DNA of 64,000 nucleotides from VXNF01 sp965116465 (GTDB lineage: Bacteria > Actinomycetota > Acidimicrobiia > Acidimicrobiales > CATQHL01), in contig OZ220687.1 in the NCBI GenBank assembly GCA_965116465.1, positions 1,984,001 through 2,048,000 of the forward strand, given 5' to 3'. Each line of letters begins with the position of its first letter. Position 1 is the first letter of the stretch. Of this stretch, positions 40,017 to 48,606 are shown piece by piece. Made by a program: the position numbers and the translations under genes. Under the pieces are notes generated by a model. That model worked only from the letters and a program-made list of their open reading frames with translations. It ran no database searches and was not told where the DNA came from.

Positions 40017-40249
40017 GTCCGGTCGGCGTCGCGGGCCTGCAGGATCTCCGAGGCCCCGACGCGTGTGCCGGTCGCTTCCTTCCGGTACTGCACGTCCCGG
40101 AGCCAGGTGTCGAGGGACGGGCGCGCTGCCAGCTTCTCCAACTCGCCGCGCAGGAACTCCTGCATGGAGCGGCGCTGCGCCGCGGCTCGGGCGGCGAGTT
40201 CGTCACGAACGTCCTCCGGGACGTCTCGAATTGTGATCTGTACACTCAT
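40013..40249 (-). CDS. vapB: VapB/FitA-type antitoxin
   Basis: This 78-residue ribbon-helix-helix protein starts MSVQITIRDVPEDVRDELAA, then SMQEFLRGELEKLA and a C-terminal tail that would block the PIN active site. It is coupled to the toxin gene by a 4-nt overlap. It is the third toxin-antitoxin pair in the window. Confidence 0.87.
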   Translation of the reverse strand: MSVQITIRDVPEDVRDELAARAAAQRRSMQEFLRGELEKLAARPSLDTWLRDVQYRKEATGTRVGASEILQARDADRT

Positions 40250-40298
40250 GGCAGCATTCTGACATCTGTGCCATCTATTTGCAAGCAGACACGCTGAC

Positions 40299-40454
40299 CA
40301 CGATGAGGCGTCGGCGATGCTGGACGTGCGTCCTGGCTCGCCGCGTTCAGATTGTGCGGTGCGGCGGGTGCCCGAGAGATTGGCGGCCCAAACCCACGTG
40401 CGCTCAGGCGGCCTCACCACGTTCGGCCGGCTGTCCAACGACTTCGGCCGTTAG
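40299..40454 (+). pseudogene. Decayed C-terminal fragment of a creatininase-family gene
   Basis: These 51 codons plus a stop encode HDEASAMLDVRP, VRRVPERLAAQTHVR and GGLTTFGRLSNDFGR. They align with the intact creatininase gene at about 39292-39444 (HDETSVMLHLRP, VRRVPEGLADQTHVR, GGLTTFGWLSNDFGP). There is no start and no upstream two-thirds of the gene. It sits on the far side of vapBC from the intact gene. Confidence 0.75.
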
Positions 40455-40477
40455 ACCTTCTCGTCGTCGTCCCTACT

Positions 40478-40504
40478 CGTCATCCCGGCGAAGGCCGGGA
40501 TCCA
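40478..40504 (+). repeat. Palindromic dispersed repeat, copy 4
   Basis: CGTCATCCCGGCG-AAG-GCCGGGATCCA (broken for clarity) is the cleanest copy, with inverted arms around a short loop. It lies between the creatininase fragment and the 3' end of the HNH nuclease gene. Confidence 0.85.
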
Positions 40505-40535
40505 TGCCCACGCCCGTCGCGGGTGCTCGGACGGC

Positions 40536-41759
40536 TCAGCTCGTGCAGCCCCTGCCGTCGCCGTCTCGATCCAGGCGGTAGGGATCGGTGCCCGGCTGGA
40601 GGACTGTCACCGGCTTCTGATCCGAGCGCAGATCCCCGCAGTTCAAGGCGTCGCCGGAGAGGTTCGGTAGGCAGGGCTCGTAGGCGGGGTGGCAGTCGCT
40701 TGCCTGCTGGGTGCTGACGGTCGTCGGGGGCGGTGGCTGCGCGACCGCGGCCGGCGCCGTCGCCGGAGGATCCGGCACGATGCCAACGTCGCAGCCGGAC
40801 AGGCCGGTGGCCACGACCTCGAAGTCCTGCGGGGTGATCGAGAGCTGCCAGCGGATCTTCACCGTGGCGTACTGCACCAGGTACTCACAGCGGGCGCCCG
40901 GGGCGGTCGGGCTGTAGCCGGCGGGACCCCAGGCCGACTTGGAGCGGTTCTCGCCGGCGGCGATGGCGTTGAGGTTGCCGAAGTCGTTGCTGAACCGGTC
41001 CAGCAGCTCGTCGGCCCACGCCCAGGCGCCTGAGACCCAGGCGTCCGCCAGGGCCACCACGTGGTCAACGTCGAGGTCTCGGGGATCGGTGTAGGTGCGG
41101 TCGGTGTAGGGATCGAACCACTCACCGGAGGCCACGGCGCAGCCCTCGGCGTTCATCGAGAAGTCCTCTGCCTCGGACTGCAGGACCTCGTGACGCGTGT
41201 TTACGCAGTCCCCGTCGGCGTCCAGCCAGCCCGCGAAGTGGTCCCGGTCGTAGTCCGGGACGTTCGGGCCCGGCTCGGCCACCAGCGGCCGCAACTGTTC
41301 GATCAGCTGGGCCGCGGCCTCCGGTGGGGAACCTTCGGCGGGTACCTGCTCGGGTGCGGGTGGCGTGGGGGTGGCCGTCTCGGCCGGGGGAGTCCGGTCA
41401 TCCGCCGGGGACGGCGCGGGTGGTTCGGCGGACACCGCGTCCGGCGGAGCTGCGGGAGGTTCGGCGGGAACCGCCTCCGGCTGAGGTGCTGGTGGTTCGT
41501 CAGGGGCGGCTTCGGGCTGGGCTGCGGGTGGTCCGGCGGGGGCCGGTTGGGGCGGCGCAGACTCGGCGACCGCTGTCTCTGTGGCTGCAGGTGCCTCGGC
41601 GGCAGCGGTCCGCGTGGCCACCGGATCGCGTGCTGCGGTCTCCCCTCCGGTGAACACCGCGCCCGCGATCCCGCTCGCCATGCCCGCCACGGCAAGCAGC
41701 AGGACGATCCGCACGATGGGCCTCTGCGGCACCAGGCCGCGCCCACGTCTCGAAGCCAC
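40536..41759 (-). CDS. Secreted HNH nuclease (DUF1524/GmrSD-C type) with excalibur domain
   Basis: This 407-residue protein has an N-terminal signal/anchor (RIVLLLAVAGMASGIAGAVF, about 15-34), a long Pro/Ala/Glu-rich linker (about 45-150), an HNH fold (DVDHVVALADAWVSGAW, FSNDFGNLNAI, NRSKSAWGP, about 225-290) and a C-terminal excalibur calcium-binding domain with Cys residues and DRDGDGRGC. Such proteins are exported and probably attack extracellular DNA or act in interbacterial competition. No immunity gene is recognised. The GTG start at 41759 is the earliest fitting the signal peptide. Confidence 0.85.
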   Translation of the reverse strand: MASRRGRGLVPQRPIVRIVLLLAVAGMASGIAGAVFTGGETAARDPVATRTAAAEAPAATETAVAESAPPQPAPAGPPAAQPEAAPDEPPAPQPEAVPAEPPAAPPDAVSAEPPAPSPADDRTPPAETATPTPPAPEQVPAEGSPPEAAAQLIEQLRPLVAEPGPNVPDYDRDHFAGWLDADGDCVNTRHEVLQSEAEDFSMNAEGCAVASGEWFDPYTDRTYTDPRDLDVDHVVALADAWVSGAWAWADELLDRFSNDFGNLNAIAAGENRSKSAWGPAGYSPTAPGARCEYLVQYATVKIRWQLSITPQDFEVVATGLSGCDVGIVPDPPATAPAAVAQPPPPTTVSTQQASDCHPAYEPCLPNLSGDALNCGDLRSDQKPVTVLQPGTDPYRLDRDGDGRGCTS

Positions 41760-41893
41760 CGGGGCCGAGGTTAGGTGGGGTTCGGGCTGGCATTCTGGCG
41801 GTCAGGTCCTCAGTGGGCCCGGCCGCTTGAATTAGGTGAGCCTCCAGGACGAATGTCGATCGGCGGCGAACTCGATCGATGGGCGCTGAATGG

Positions 41894-43381
41894 CTATTCG
41901 CTGCGCCGCCACTGATCGAGTCCCATGACGAGTGCTTTCTCGAGCCACGGTCCGAAGCGCCGCTCGGCTGCCTCGACGTCCTCCTTGTAGTTGACCTGGA
42001 AGAGATCCGCCGAGACCGTTTGCAGTTCGATTACCTGCTGTTCGATCCCTTCGCCGTCCGCCCGCTGGCGGCGGTAGAAGCACATTGAGGCGCCGATGAC
42101 GCCCCGATAGTCGTGTCCGACCGTGTGGAACGAGAGAAGGATCTCCGATCGGCCGGATTCCGTGACAAAGGCGAGGCGTACCCACTCATGGAAGTCGCGC
42201 ATGTTCGCGAAGTAGCCGAGCTGCCGAGCTGTGTCCACGACCTGGTAGCGGTACCAGCCGCGCTGCTCGGAGTAGTCGTATCCGGTGTCCACGAAGATCC
42301 GGCGGTCTGAGATGGTCGTGTCAATGCGACGCTCAAGACCCGAGCGGACCTCGTCGAACTTGGACTCTGCGAACTCACGGAGACCCTCCGCGATCTCCTT
42401 GGCGCGCGCTGTCTCGTCGCGGAGAAATCGATCCCGACCCTCGAAGGCTTCACCGATTGCATCCATCAGTTGCTCGAGATGTGCCGCTTCCTTCTCGACC
42501 TCTCCGAGGATGCTCATGGCGGTCCAGCACGACCGCTTCTGGATCGTGCCGATCAGTTCTGTGAGCGGGCGGAGATCGCCCGCGTCGGCGGTCTCAAGTG
42601 TCTCGATGTATCTCGGGCGGTCCTTGTGGTTCACAACGAGTGGGAACCAGCCGGCACGGAGCAATGCCAGGGAGGCGAGGGCTCGCGCCACGCGACCGTT
42701 GCCGTCCTGGAAGGGGTGTATCTGGATGAATCGGTGGTGCAGCCACGCCGCAGAGAGATCGGGAGGATCGTCCTGTCGAATGTGTTCGGTGTGGAGTTCG
42801 ATCAACCGGTCCATCTCAGCGGCGACGTGTTCGGGAGGGCAGTACTCGTGGACTTTGCCGTCGTTCCGCGTGGGGTTGTTGGGCCGCTGCTTGTAGTCGC
42901 CGTGGCGAAGTTTGATCCTTGTGGCGCGGCCGAACATGTCCACGCCCTCGGCGTACTCCTGCTTGCGGGTCATCAGGGCGTGCAGTTCCTTGATGAACGA
43001 AGTGGTAAGGGCTCGCTCCTGGCGGACAACCTCAAACAGCCACTCCACCGCCTCCTGGTGGTCCCGGATGATCCCAGCGATGAGTTCGGGTGAGCCGCCG
43101 TTGTCGTCATGGGCAATGAGGGAAGCGTCGATGCCGTGTTCGATGAGTAGCCGGGTTGTCCCCTCGTCGAGCGTGTAGATCCGCTCGATGATGCCCGTTT
43201 CGATTGCCCACTCCCGGTTGAGGCGTTCGTTGACGGCTTCCACCTGCTCCTCGGACAGTTCACCGCGTGCCTCTGCCCAAGCTGCCATGAGCGTCGGCAG
43301 TTCGTTGCTCGCGGCCTCACGATCTTCGTCGCAGAGGTCGGTAATCGGCGCCCACTCGTGGTGCACGGCTTGGTCGGCCAT
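41894..43381 (-). CDS. Fic-domain protein (AMP-transferase family)
   Basis: This 495-residue protein has the Fic core HPFQDGNGRVARA (matching HPFxxGNGRxxR) at about 237-249, preceded by an N-terminal helical region (IETGIIERIYTLDEGTT). The TGIIE stretch there could be the inhibitory helix motif [S/T]xxxE, but the usual Gly/Asn after the Glu is Arg. The C-terminal 200 residues form a separate domain (RRIDTTISDRRIFVDTGYDY and onward) of unknown function. Fic enzymes transfer AMP or other phosphate-containing groups to protein hydroxyls. It is a lone gene; a 6-bp-stem hairpin lies at 43411-43437 upstream. Confidence 0.9.
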   Translation of the reverse strand: MADQAVHHEWAPITDLCDEDREAASNELPTLMAAWAEARGELSEEQVEAVNERLNREWAIETGIIERIYTLDEGTTRLLIEHGIDASLIAHDDNGGSPELIAGIIRDHQEAVEWLFEVVRQERALTTSFIKELHALMTRKQEYAEGVDMFGRATRIKLRHGDYKQRPNNPTRNDGKVHEYCPPEHVAAEMDRLIELHTEHIRQDDPPDLSAAWLHHRFIQIHPFQDGNGRVARALASLALLRAGWFPLVVNHKDRPRYIETLETADAGDLRPLTELIGTIQKRSCWTAMSILGEVEKEAAHLEQLMDAIGEAFEGRDRFLRDETARAKEIAEGLREFAESKFDEVRSGLERRIDTTISDRRIFVDTGYDYSEQRGWYRYQVVDTARQLGYFANMRDFHEWVRLAFVTESGRSEILLSFHTVGHDYRGVIGASMCFYRRQRADGEGIEQQVIELQTVSADLFQVNYKEDVEAAERRFGPWLEKALVMGLDQWRRSE

Positions 43382-43469
43382 GTTGCGACACTATCCGGGC
43401 GCATCGCGTCGTTCGCGGCTCGCCTGCGTCGGCGAACCCAGCGGCAGAGCAAGCGACGCGCCTCCGAGG

Positions 43470-44435
43470 TCAGGGGCGGAGCAGGATCTTTCCGGTGGTG
43501 GCGCGGCCCTCGAGGCGGCGGTGGGCCTCGGCGGCCTCGGCGAGGGGGAGTTCCAGACCGATACGGACGTCCATGCCCTCGCGGATCCAGTCGAACAGGT
43601 CCCCGGAGCGGGCGAGCAGGTCGGCGCGCTCGCCCACATGGTCCCAGAGGGTGGGGCGGGTGAGGAAGAGTGATCCCTCCTGGGACAGCCGCAGCGGGGC
43701 GATCGGCGGCACCGGCCCGGAGGCGTTGCCGAAGGTGGCCATCGTCCCACGCCGTCGCAGCAGACCCAGGCTGGCGTCGAAGACGGCCGCCCCGACCCCG
43801 TCGTAGACCACGTCCAGCGGGCGCGGCCCGGCGATGTCGACGATCGCCCCGGCGAAGTCCACGTCGTTGTACAGGATCACGTGGTCGGCGCCCGCTGCGG
43901 CGGCCAACTCACCCTTCGCCGGCGTGCCGACGGTGGTGAACACCTCGGCGCCGAGGCGCTTGGCCATCTGGATCAGCAGCAGGCCGGTACCGCCGGCGCC
44001 GGCGTGGATGAGGCAGCGATGGCCGGGCTCCAGCGGGAACGTGTCGACGACCAGATAGTGCGCTGTCAGGCCCTGCAGCATCGCGGCCGCGGCGGTGTCG
44101 AGTGAGACATTCTCGGGGACGGGCACCACCCCGGCGGCGTCCAGGGCGCAGCTCTCGGCGTAGGAGCCCTGGCCGCCGCACCACGCCACCCGGTCGCCCA
44201 CCGCCACGTCGCCGGCACCGTCGCCGACGGCCGTCACCACTCCGGCGCCCTCCAGCCCCGCGGTGTACGGGACGGCGATCGGGTAAAGGCCGATGCGCTG
44301 GTAGGTGTCCACGAAGTTGACGCCGGCGGCGGCCACGTCCACGACGATCTGGCCGGCGCCGGGAGTGGGGTCGGGCAGCTCCTTGAGGGTGAGAACCTCG
44401 GGGCCGCCGTTCTCGGAGATCCGGATGGCGCGCAC
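43470..44435 (-). CDS. NADPH:quinone reductase (zeta-crystallin-like MDR)
   Basis: This 321-residue zinc-free medium-chain reductase has the substrate half VNFVDTYQRIGLY and GLEGAGVVTAVG, and a Rossmann half with HAGAGGTGLLLIQMAKRLGA. It starts at GTG 44435, where GGAGG is four nt upstream; the frame extends further but without support. It probably reduces quinones or enones with NADPH. Confidence 0.9.
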   Translation of the reverse strand: MRAIRISENGGPEVLTLKELPDPTPGAGQIVVDVAAAGVNFVDTYQRIGLYPIAVPYTAGLEGAGVVTAVGDGAGDVAVGDRVAWCGGQGSYAESCALDAAGVVPVPENVSLDTAAAAMLQGLTAHYLVVDTFPLEPGHRCLIHAGAGGTGLLLIQMAKRLGAEVFTTVGTPAKGELAAAAGADHVILYNDVDFAGAIVDIAGPRPLDVVYDGVGAAVFDASLGLLRRRGTMATFGNASGPVPPIAPLRLSQEGSLFLTRPTLWDHVGERADLLARSGDLFDWIREGMDVRIGLELPLAEAAEAHRRLEGRATTGKILLRP

Positions 44436-44559
44436 AGTGCCTCCTTGGATGATTCGATGCTCGATCCCGTTCGGGTCCGCCCACCGTACGCGCTGGCGGT
44501 GGGGCTCGCCCACTCGTCGCGGCCCCGACCGCCGGGGTGATCGGTAGTCTCGATGGCGA

Positions 44560-45630
44560 GTGCACGCAGCCGATCGGCCCACCTCTGAACTGCCGGTTCG
44601 CCGATGGTCCCGCCTCAGGCTGCCCGTCCCCGAAAGGGCCGGGACACGCAGCCGCAAGACCAACCTGGCGCTGCTCGTGATGCTGGTGCTGGCGTGGGTG
44701 ACCGGCGGCGGTTCATTCCTGCTGGGAGGGGCCTCGACCGCCTGGATCGTGGTCATGCACGGCGTGGTGGGTTTCACGGTGCTGGTGCTGGCCCGGCCGA
44801 AGGTGCCCGTCGTGCGCCGGGGCCTGCGCCGGCGGCGCCCCAGCCGCTACGCCTCCATGACCCTGGGGGTCTGCGTCACGGGGGCGTTCGCCACCGGGAT
44901 CGTCCACGCGCTCGGGTTCTGGCAGGCGATCGGCGTGTGGTCGGCGATCGGCCTGCACCTGATCTTCGCCTTCGCGGCGGTGCCGCTGGCGGTGTGGCAC
45001 GTCGTGGGTCGGCCGCAGAAGGTCCGCCCGGTGGACCTCTCGCGACGCACCGCCTTGCAAGCGCTGGCCGTGGCGGGCGTCGCACTTCTGGCCCGCACCG
45101 GCTTCGAGCAGTTCTTCGCCGCCGAGCGGCGCTTCACGGGCTCCCACGAGGTGGGCTCGGGCGAGCCGCGGCGGATGCCCGTTGTGCAGTGGCTCGACGA
45201 CTCCCCGCCGACCATCGACCCCGAGGACTGGGTGCTGCGCCTGCGGGGCCCGGTGAACCGGGACGTCGACTACCGGGAACTGGTCGGCCACAGCCGCACG
45301 ACCGAGGCCACGCTGGACTGCACCAGCGGCTGGTACAGCACCCAGACGTGGACGGGCGTCCGGGTGGCCGACCTGCTGGGCCCGGACGTTTCGGGGCGCA
45401 GCCTCGAGGTGCGCTCGGCGACGGGTTACGGGCGGCGTTTCCCGCTCAGTGACGCCGGCAGCATGATCCTGGCCCACACCGTCGGCGGTGCGCCCCTGTC
45501 ACGGGGCCACGGCTTCCCGGCCCGCCTGGTGGCGCCCGGTCGGCGGGGGTTGTGGTGGGTGAAGTGGGTGACGGAGATCCACGTCAGCGACCGACCCTGG
45601 TGGGTTCAGACGCCGATCCCGTTCACCTGA
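44560..45630 (+). CDS. Membrane-anchored molybdopterin oxidoreductase (sulfite oxidase-type fold)
   Basis: This 356-residue protein has four hydrophobic segments in the first 150 residues, then a Tat-like SRRTALQALAVAG sequence, then a sulfite oxidase-type Moco domain in which the Cys of LDCTSGWYSTQTW should ligate molybdenum. The C-terminal dimer domain of true sulfite oxidases is absent. Mycobacterial relatives (Rv0218 type) have the same arrangement. The electron acceptor is unknown. The start is the GTG at 44560; TAGTCT at 44545-44550 may be its -10. Confidence 0.85.
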   Translation: MHAADRPTSELPVRRWSRLRLPVPERAGTRSRKTNLALLVMLVLAWVTGGGSFLLGGASTAWIVVMHGVVGFTVLVLARPKVPVVRRGLRRRRPSRYASMTLGVCVTGAFATGIVHALGFWQAIGVWSAIGLHLIFAFAAVPLAVWHVVGRPQKVRPVDLSRRTALQALAVAGVALLARTGFEQFFAAERRFTGSHEVGSGEPRRMPVVQWLDDSPPTIDPEDWVLRLRGPVNRDVDYRELVGHSRTTEATLDCTSGWYSTQTWTGVRVADLLGPDVSGRSLEVRSATGYGRRFPLSDAGSMILAHTVGGAPLSRGHGFPARLVAPGRRGLWWVKWVTEIHVSDRPWWVQTPIPFT

Positions 45631-45927
45631 GCGGCCTGGGTGGCCGCCGGCACGCCGGGCCCCGGCGGGTGGCCTTGTCGCACAGAGCGTCCCGCGTCGT
45701 CACGGGCGTGGGATCGGGGGCTGTGGCCGGTATAGTGCATCGCTTCCCGGAAACGGCTTCCGGGAGCCAATCGACGTCTGCGAAGGCCTGCGACGCGCCC
45801 TCGGCGCAGGCGGCGGGAACCACGCAGCAAACCGAGAACCGCTCCGCCGGGCTAGCCCGTGCGGAGCGTTCGCGTCAGGGCAAGGGCACATTCCGGAACG
45901 GTCTTCGGGGACGGCAGCGACGACGAC
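45631..45927 (+). promoter_or_regulatory. Promoter and long structured leader of the ribosomal cluster
   Basis: No gene is supported, and rpsJ is not here. TATAGT at 45731-45736 is a likely -10 (no clear -35). The 190-nt leader holds three hairpins: TCCCGGAA/TTCCGGGA at 45745-45765, GCCTGCG/CGCAGGC at 45786-45811, and a compound CGCTCCGC/GCGGAGCG stem enclosing CGGGCTAGCCCG at 45840-45868. The position suggests feedback control by a ribosomal protein, as L4 does in E. coli, but this structure has not been matched to a known leader. Confidence 0.55.
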
Positions 45928-46566
45928 ATGGCGACGAAGGCGATCATCGGCGAGAAGGTGGGCATGACCCAGGTCTGGGACGACGGCGACCGCGTCGTGC
46001 CGGTGACGGTGCTGCGCGTCGAGCCGTGCCGGGTCGTGCAACTCAAGACGCCTGAGGCCGACGGCTACTCGGCGTTGCAGGTCACGTGGGGCTACACGGA
46101 CGCCGCCAAGCTGAACAGCCCCGAGCGGGGACACTTCGAGCGCCATGGCAGCGAACCGGGCCGCGCCCTCGTCGAGCTCCGCCTCGACGACGTGAGCGAC
46201 TACGCCGTGGGCCAGGAGATCACCGTGGACATCCTCGCCGACGGCGAGTTGGTGGACGTGACCGCCGTCAGCAAGGGCAAGGGGTTCGCCGGCGTGATGA
46301 AGCGTCACGGGTTCAGCGGCCAGAAGGCCTCCCACGGCGCCCACAAGGTTCACCGCGCGCCCGGGGCGGTCGGCCAGTGCGCCACCCCGTCCCGCATCTT
46401 CAAGGGCCGCAAGATGCCCGGCCACCACGGCGCCCGCAGGACCACCACGCTGAACCTGCGGGTGGTCGAGGCCGACGCCGAACGCAACCTGCTGCTGGTG
46501 AAGGGCTCGGTTCCCGGCCCCCGGGGCGGGCAGGTCGTCATCCGCAACGCGGTCAAGAAGGCGTAG
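45928..46566 (+). CDS. rplC: 50S ribosomal protein L3
   Basis: This 212-residue protein starts MATKAIIGEKVGMTQVW. The conserved KGKGFAGVMKRHGFSGQ loop, which reaches the peptidyl transferase centre, and PSRIFKGRKMPGHHG are present. It is the first gene of the cluster; rpsJ, normally upstream, is absent. There is no good Shine-Dalgarno next to the ATG. Confidence 0.97.
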   Translation: MATKAIIGEKVGMTQVWDDGDRVVPVTVLRVEPCRVVQLKTPEADGYSALQVTWGYTDAAKLNSPERGHFERHGSEPGRALVELRLDDVSDYAVGQEITVDILADGELVDVTAVSKGKGFAGVMKRHGFSGQKASHGAHKVHRAPGAVGQCATPSRIFKGRKMPGHHGARRTTTLNLRVVEADAERNLLLVKGSVPGPRGGQVVIRNAVKKA

Positions 46567-46572
46567 CCGGCC

Positions 46573-47190
46573 ATGGTCTCCGCCCCCGTCCGAGACGTCA
46601 GCGGCGCCGAGCGTGGCACGGTCGAGCTCGCCTCCGACATCTTCGGCATCGACCCCAACGTGCATGTGATGCACCAGGTCGTGACGGCGCAGCTGGCGGC
46701 GCGCCGCAGCGGGACACACAAGACGAAGACCCGCTCGGAGGTGCGTGGCGGCGGTGGCAAGCCGTGGCGCCAGAAGGGCACCGGGCGGGCCCGGCACGGC
46801 TCGATCCGCTCGCCGCTGTGGCGGGGCGGCGGCATCGCCCACGGTCCCCAGCCCCGCAGCTACGCGCAGTCCACGCCCAAGAAGATGAAGCGCCTGGCTC
46901 TGCGCTCGGCGCTGTCGGACCGCGCCGCCGAGGGCAGGATCATCGTCGTCGACGACTGGGGCTTCGACGCTCCGTCGACCAAGTCCGCCGTGGCGAAGCT
47001 GGAGGCGCTCGGGGCCGGCGGGCGCGTCCTGGCGGTGCTGGAGCGCGACGACGTGACGGCGCTCAAGAGCTTCCGCAACCTGCCCCGCGTGCACACCCTG
47101 CCGGCGGACCAGCTGAACACCTACGACGTGCTGGTGAGTGACGTGGTCGTCTTCACGAGCGCGGCCCTGGCGGAGGTGAATCAGCCGTGA
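46573..47190 (+). CDS. rplD: 50S ribosomal protein L4
   Basis: This 205-residue protein carries the extended loop around VRGGGGKPWRQKGTGRARHG that lines the exit tunnel. In E. coli L4 also represses the S10 operon, which makes it the best candidate effector for the leader upstream. Its stop overlaps the GTG of rplW. Confidence 0.97.
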   Translation: MVSAPVRDVSGAERGTVELASDIFGIDPNVHVMHQVVTAQLAARRSGTHKTKTRSEVRGGGGKPWRQKGTGRARHGSIRSPLWRGGGIAHGPQPRSYAQSTPKKMKRLALRSALSDRAAEGRIIVVDDWGFDAPSTKSAVAKLEALGAGGRVLAVLERDDVTALKSFRNLPRVHTLPADQLNTYDVLVSDVVVFTSAALAEVNQP

Positions 47191-47477
47191 AGGACGCCCG
47201 CGACGTGATCCTCGAGCCGGTCATCAGCGAGAAGGCGTTCTCGCTGCTGGAGCGGAACGTCTACACCTTCAAGGTCCACCCCTCGAGCAGCAAGCCCGAG
47301 ATCGCCAGGGCCGTCGAGGAGATCTTCGAGGTGCACGTGCTGAGCGTGAACACGCTCCGCCGCAAGGGAAAGCGCATCCGCAACCGCCGCCGGCTCACGT
47401 ACGGGCACCGGCCCGACACCAAGCGAGCCATGGTCACCCTCGCCGAGGGCGACTCGATCGAACTCTTCGAGGTGTAG
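47187..47477 (+). CDS. rplW: 50S ribosomal protein L23
   Basis: This 96-residue protein starts at GTG 47187 inside the rplD stop. It has the L23 signature EPVISEKAFSLLERNVYTF and VNTLRRKGKRIRNRR. L23 sits at the exit tunnel and is the docking point for trigger factor and SRP. Confidence 0.97.
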   Translation: MKDARDVILEPVISEKAFSLLERNVYTFKVHPSSSKPEIARAVEEIFEVHVLSVNTLRRKGKRIRNRRRLTYGHRPDTKRAMVTLAEGDSIELFEV

Positions 47478-47480
47478 GTC

Positions 47481-48317
47481 ATGAGCATCCGGCGCCGCAA
47501 GCCGACCAGCCCCGGCCGCCGCTTCCAGACGGCGCACGACTTCTCCGAGATCACCCGCAGTACGCCCGAGAAGGCCCTGCTGGCCCCGCGGCCCTCCACG
47601 GGCGGACGCAACAACGCCGGCCGCAAGACGGCGCGGCACCGCGGCGGCGGCCACAAGCGCCGCTACCGGATCATCGACTTCCACCGGAACAAGGACGGCG
47701 TCCCGGCGAAGGTCGCCACCATCGAGTACGACCCCAACCGGACCTGCCGCATCGCGCTGCTGCACTACTACGACGGTGCGAAGGCCTACATCCTGGCGCC
47801 CGACGGCATCGCGGTCGGTGACGTGCTGGAGTCGGGGAGCGGCGTGGAGATCCGCCCGGGCAACGCCCTGCCGCTGCGGTACATCCCGGTGGGCACCGTC
47901 GTGCACAACGTGGAACTCAAGCCGGGCGCCGGCGGCCGCATGGGCCGGGCGGCGGGCACCCGCCTCCAGCTCGTGGCCAAGGAAGGCAACCATGCCACGC
48001 TGCGCCTGCCCAGCACCGAGATGCGCCGGGTGCCCATCGACTGCCGCGCCACCGTCGGTGCCGTCGGCAATGCCGAGCACGAACTGGTGCAGATCGGCAA
48101 GGCCGGACGCAACCGCCACAAGGGCGTGCGTCCCCAGACCCGCGGCGTCGCCATGAACCCGGTGGACCACCCGCTCGGCGGCGGCGAGGGCAAGAGTTCC
48201 GGCGGGCGCCACCCCGTCTCGCCCTGGGGGAAGCCCGAGGGGCGCACGCGCAACCCCAAGAAGCAGTCGTCGCAGATGATCGTGCGCCGCAGGCGCACCC
48301 GCGGGCGCCGGCGGTAG
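47481..48317 (+). CDS. rplB: 50S ribosomal protein L2
   Basis: This 278-residue protein is of normal length. It has GGGHKRRYRIIDF near the N-terminus and the C-terminal VAMNPVDHPLGGGEGKSSGG with the conserved His involved in peptidyl transfer, and it ends RRRRTRGRRR. Confidence 0.98.
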   Translation: MSIRRRKPTSPGRRFQTAHDFSEITRSTPEKALLAPRPSTGGRNNAGRKTARHRGGGHKRRYRIIDFHRNKDGVPAKVATIEYDPNRTCRIALLHYYDGAKAYILAPDGIAVGDVLESGSGVEIRPGNALPLRYIPVGTVVHNVELKPGAGGRMGRAAGTRLQLVAKEGNHATLRLPSTEMRRVPIDCRATVGAVGNAEHELVQIGKAGRNRHKGVRPQTRGVAMNPVDHPLGGGEGKSSGGRHPVSPWGKPEGRTRNPKKQSSQMIVRRRRTRGRRR

Positions 48318-48327
48318 GAGGCTCACG

Positions 48328-48606
48328 ATGCCCAGAAGTCTGAAGAAGGGCCCGTTCGTCGATCATCATCTCCTTGCCAAGGTGGACGAGCTGAACGACT
48401 CCGGCGAGCGGCGGGTCATCCGCACCTGGTCGCGCCGGTCCACGATCATCCCCGACATGGTCGGCCACACGATCGCCGTGCACGACGGCCGCAAGCACGT
48501 GCCCGTGTACATCACCGAGTCGATGGTGGGCCACAAGCTCGGCGAGTTCGCCCCCACGCGCACGTTCCGGTTCCACGCCGGTCAGGAGCGAGGAGGCAAG
48601 CGCTGA
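48328..48606 (+). CDS. rpsS: 30S ribosomal protein S19
   Basis: This 92-residue protein starts MPRSLKKGPFVDHHLL, with IRTWSRRSTIIPDMVGHTI and LGEFAPTRTFRFHAG. Its TGA overlaps the rplV start (TGATGG). Confidence 0.98.
   Translation: MPRSLKKGPFVDHHLLAKVDELNDSGERRVIRTWSRRSTIIPDMVGHTIAVHDGRKHVPVYITESMVGHKLGEFAPTRTFRFHAGQERGGKR

Noticed and set aside
45700..45736. Full promoter with -35 for the ribosomal cluster
   Set aside because: TATAGT is credible, but no hexamer 16-18 nt upstream resembles TTGACA, so only the -10 is claimed.
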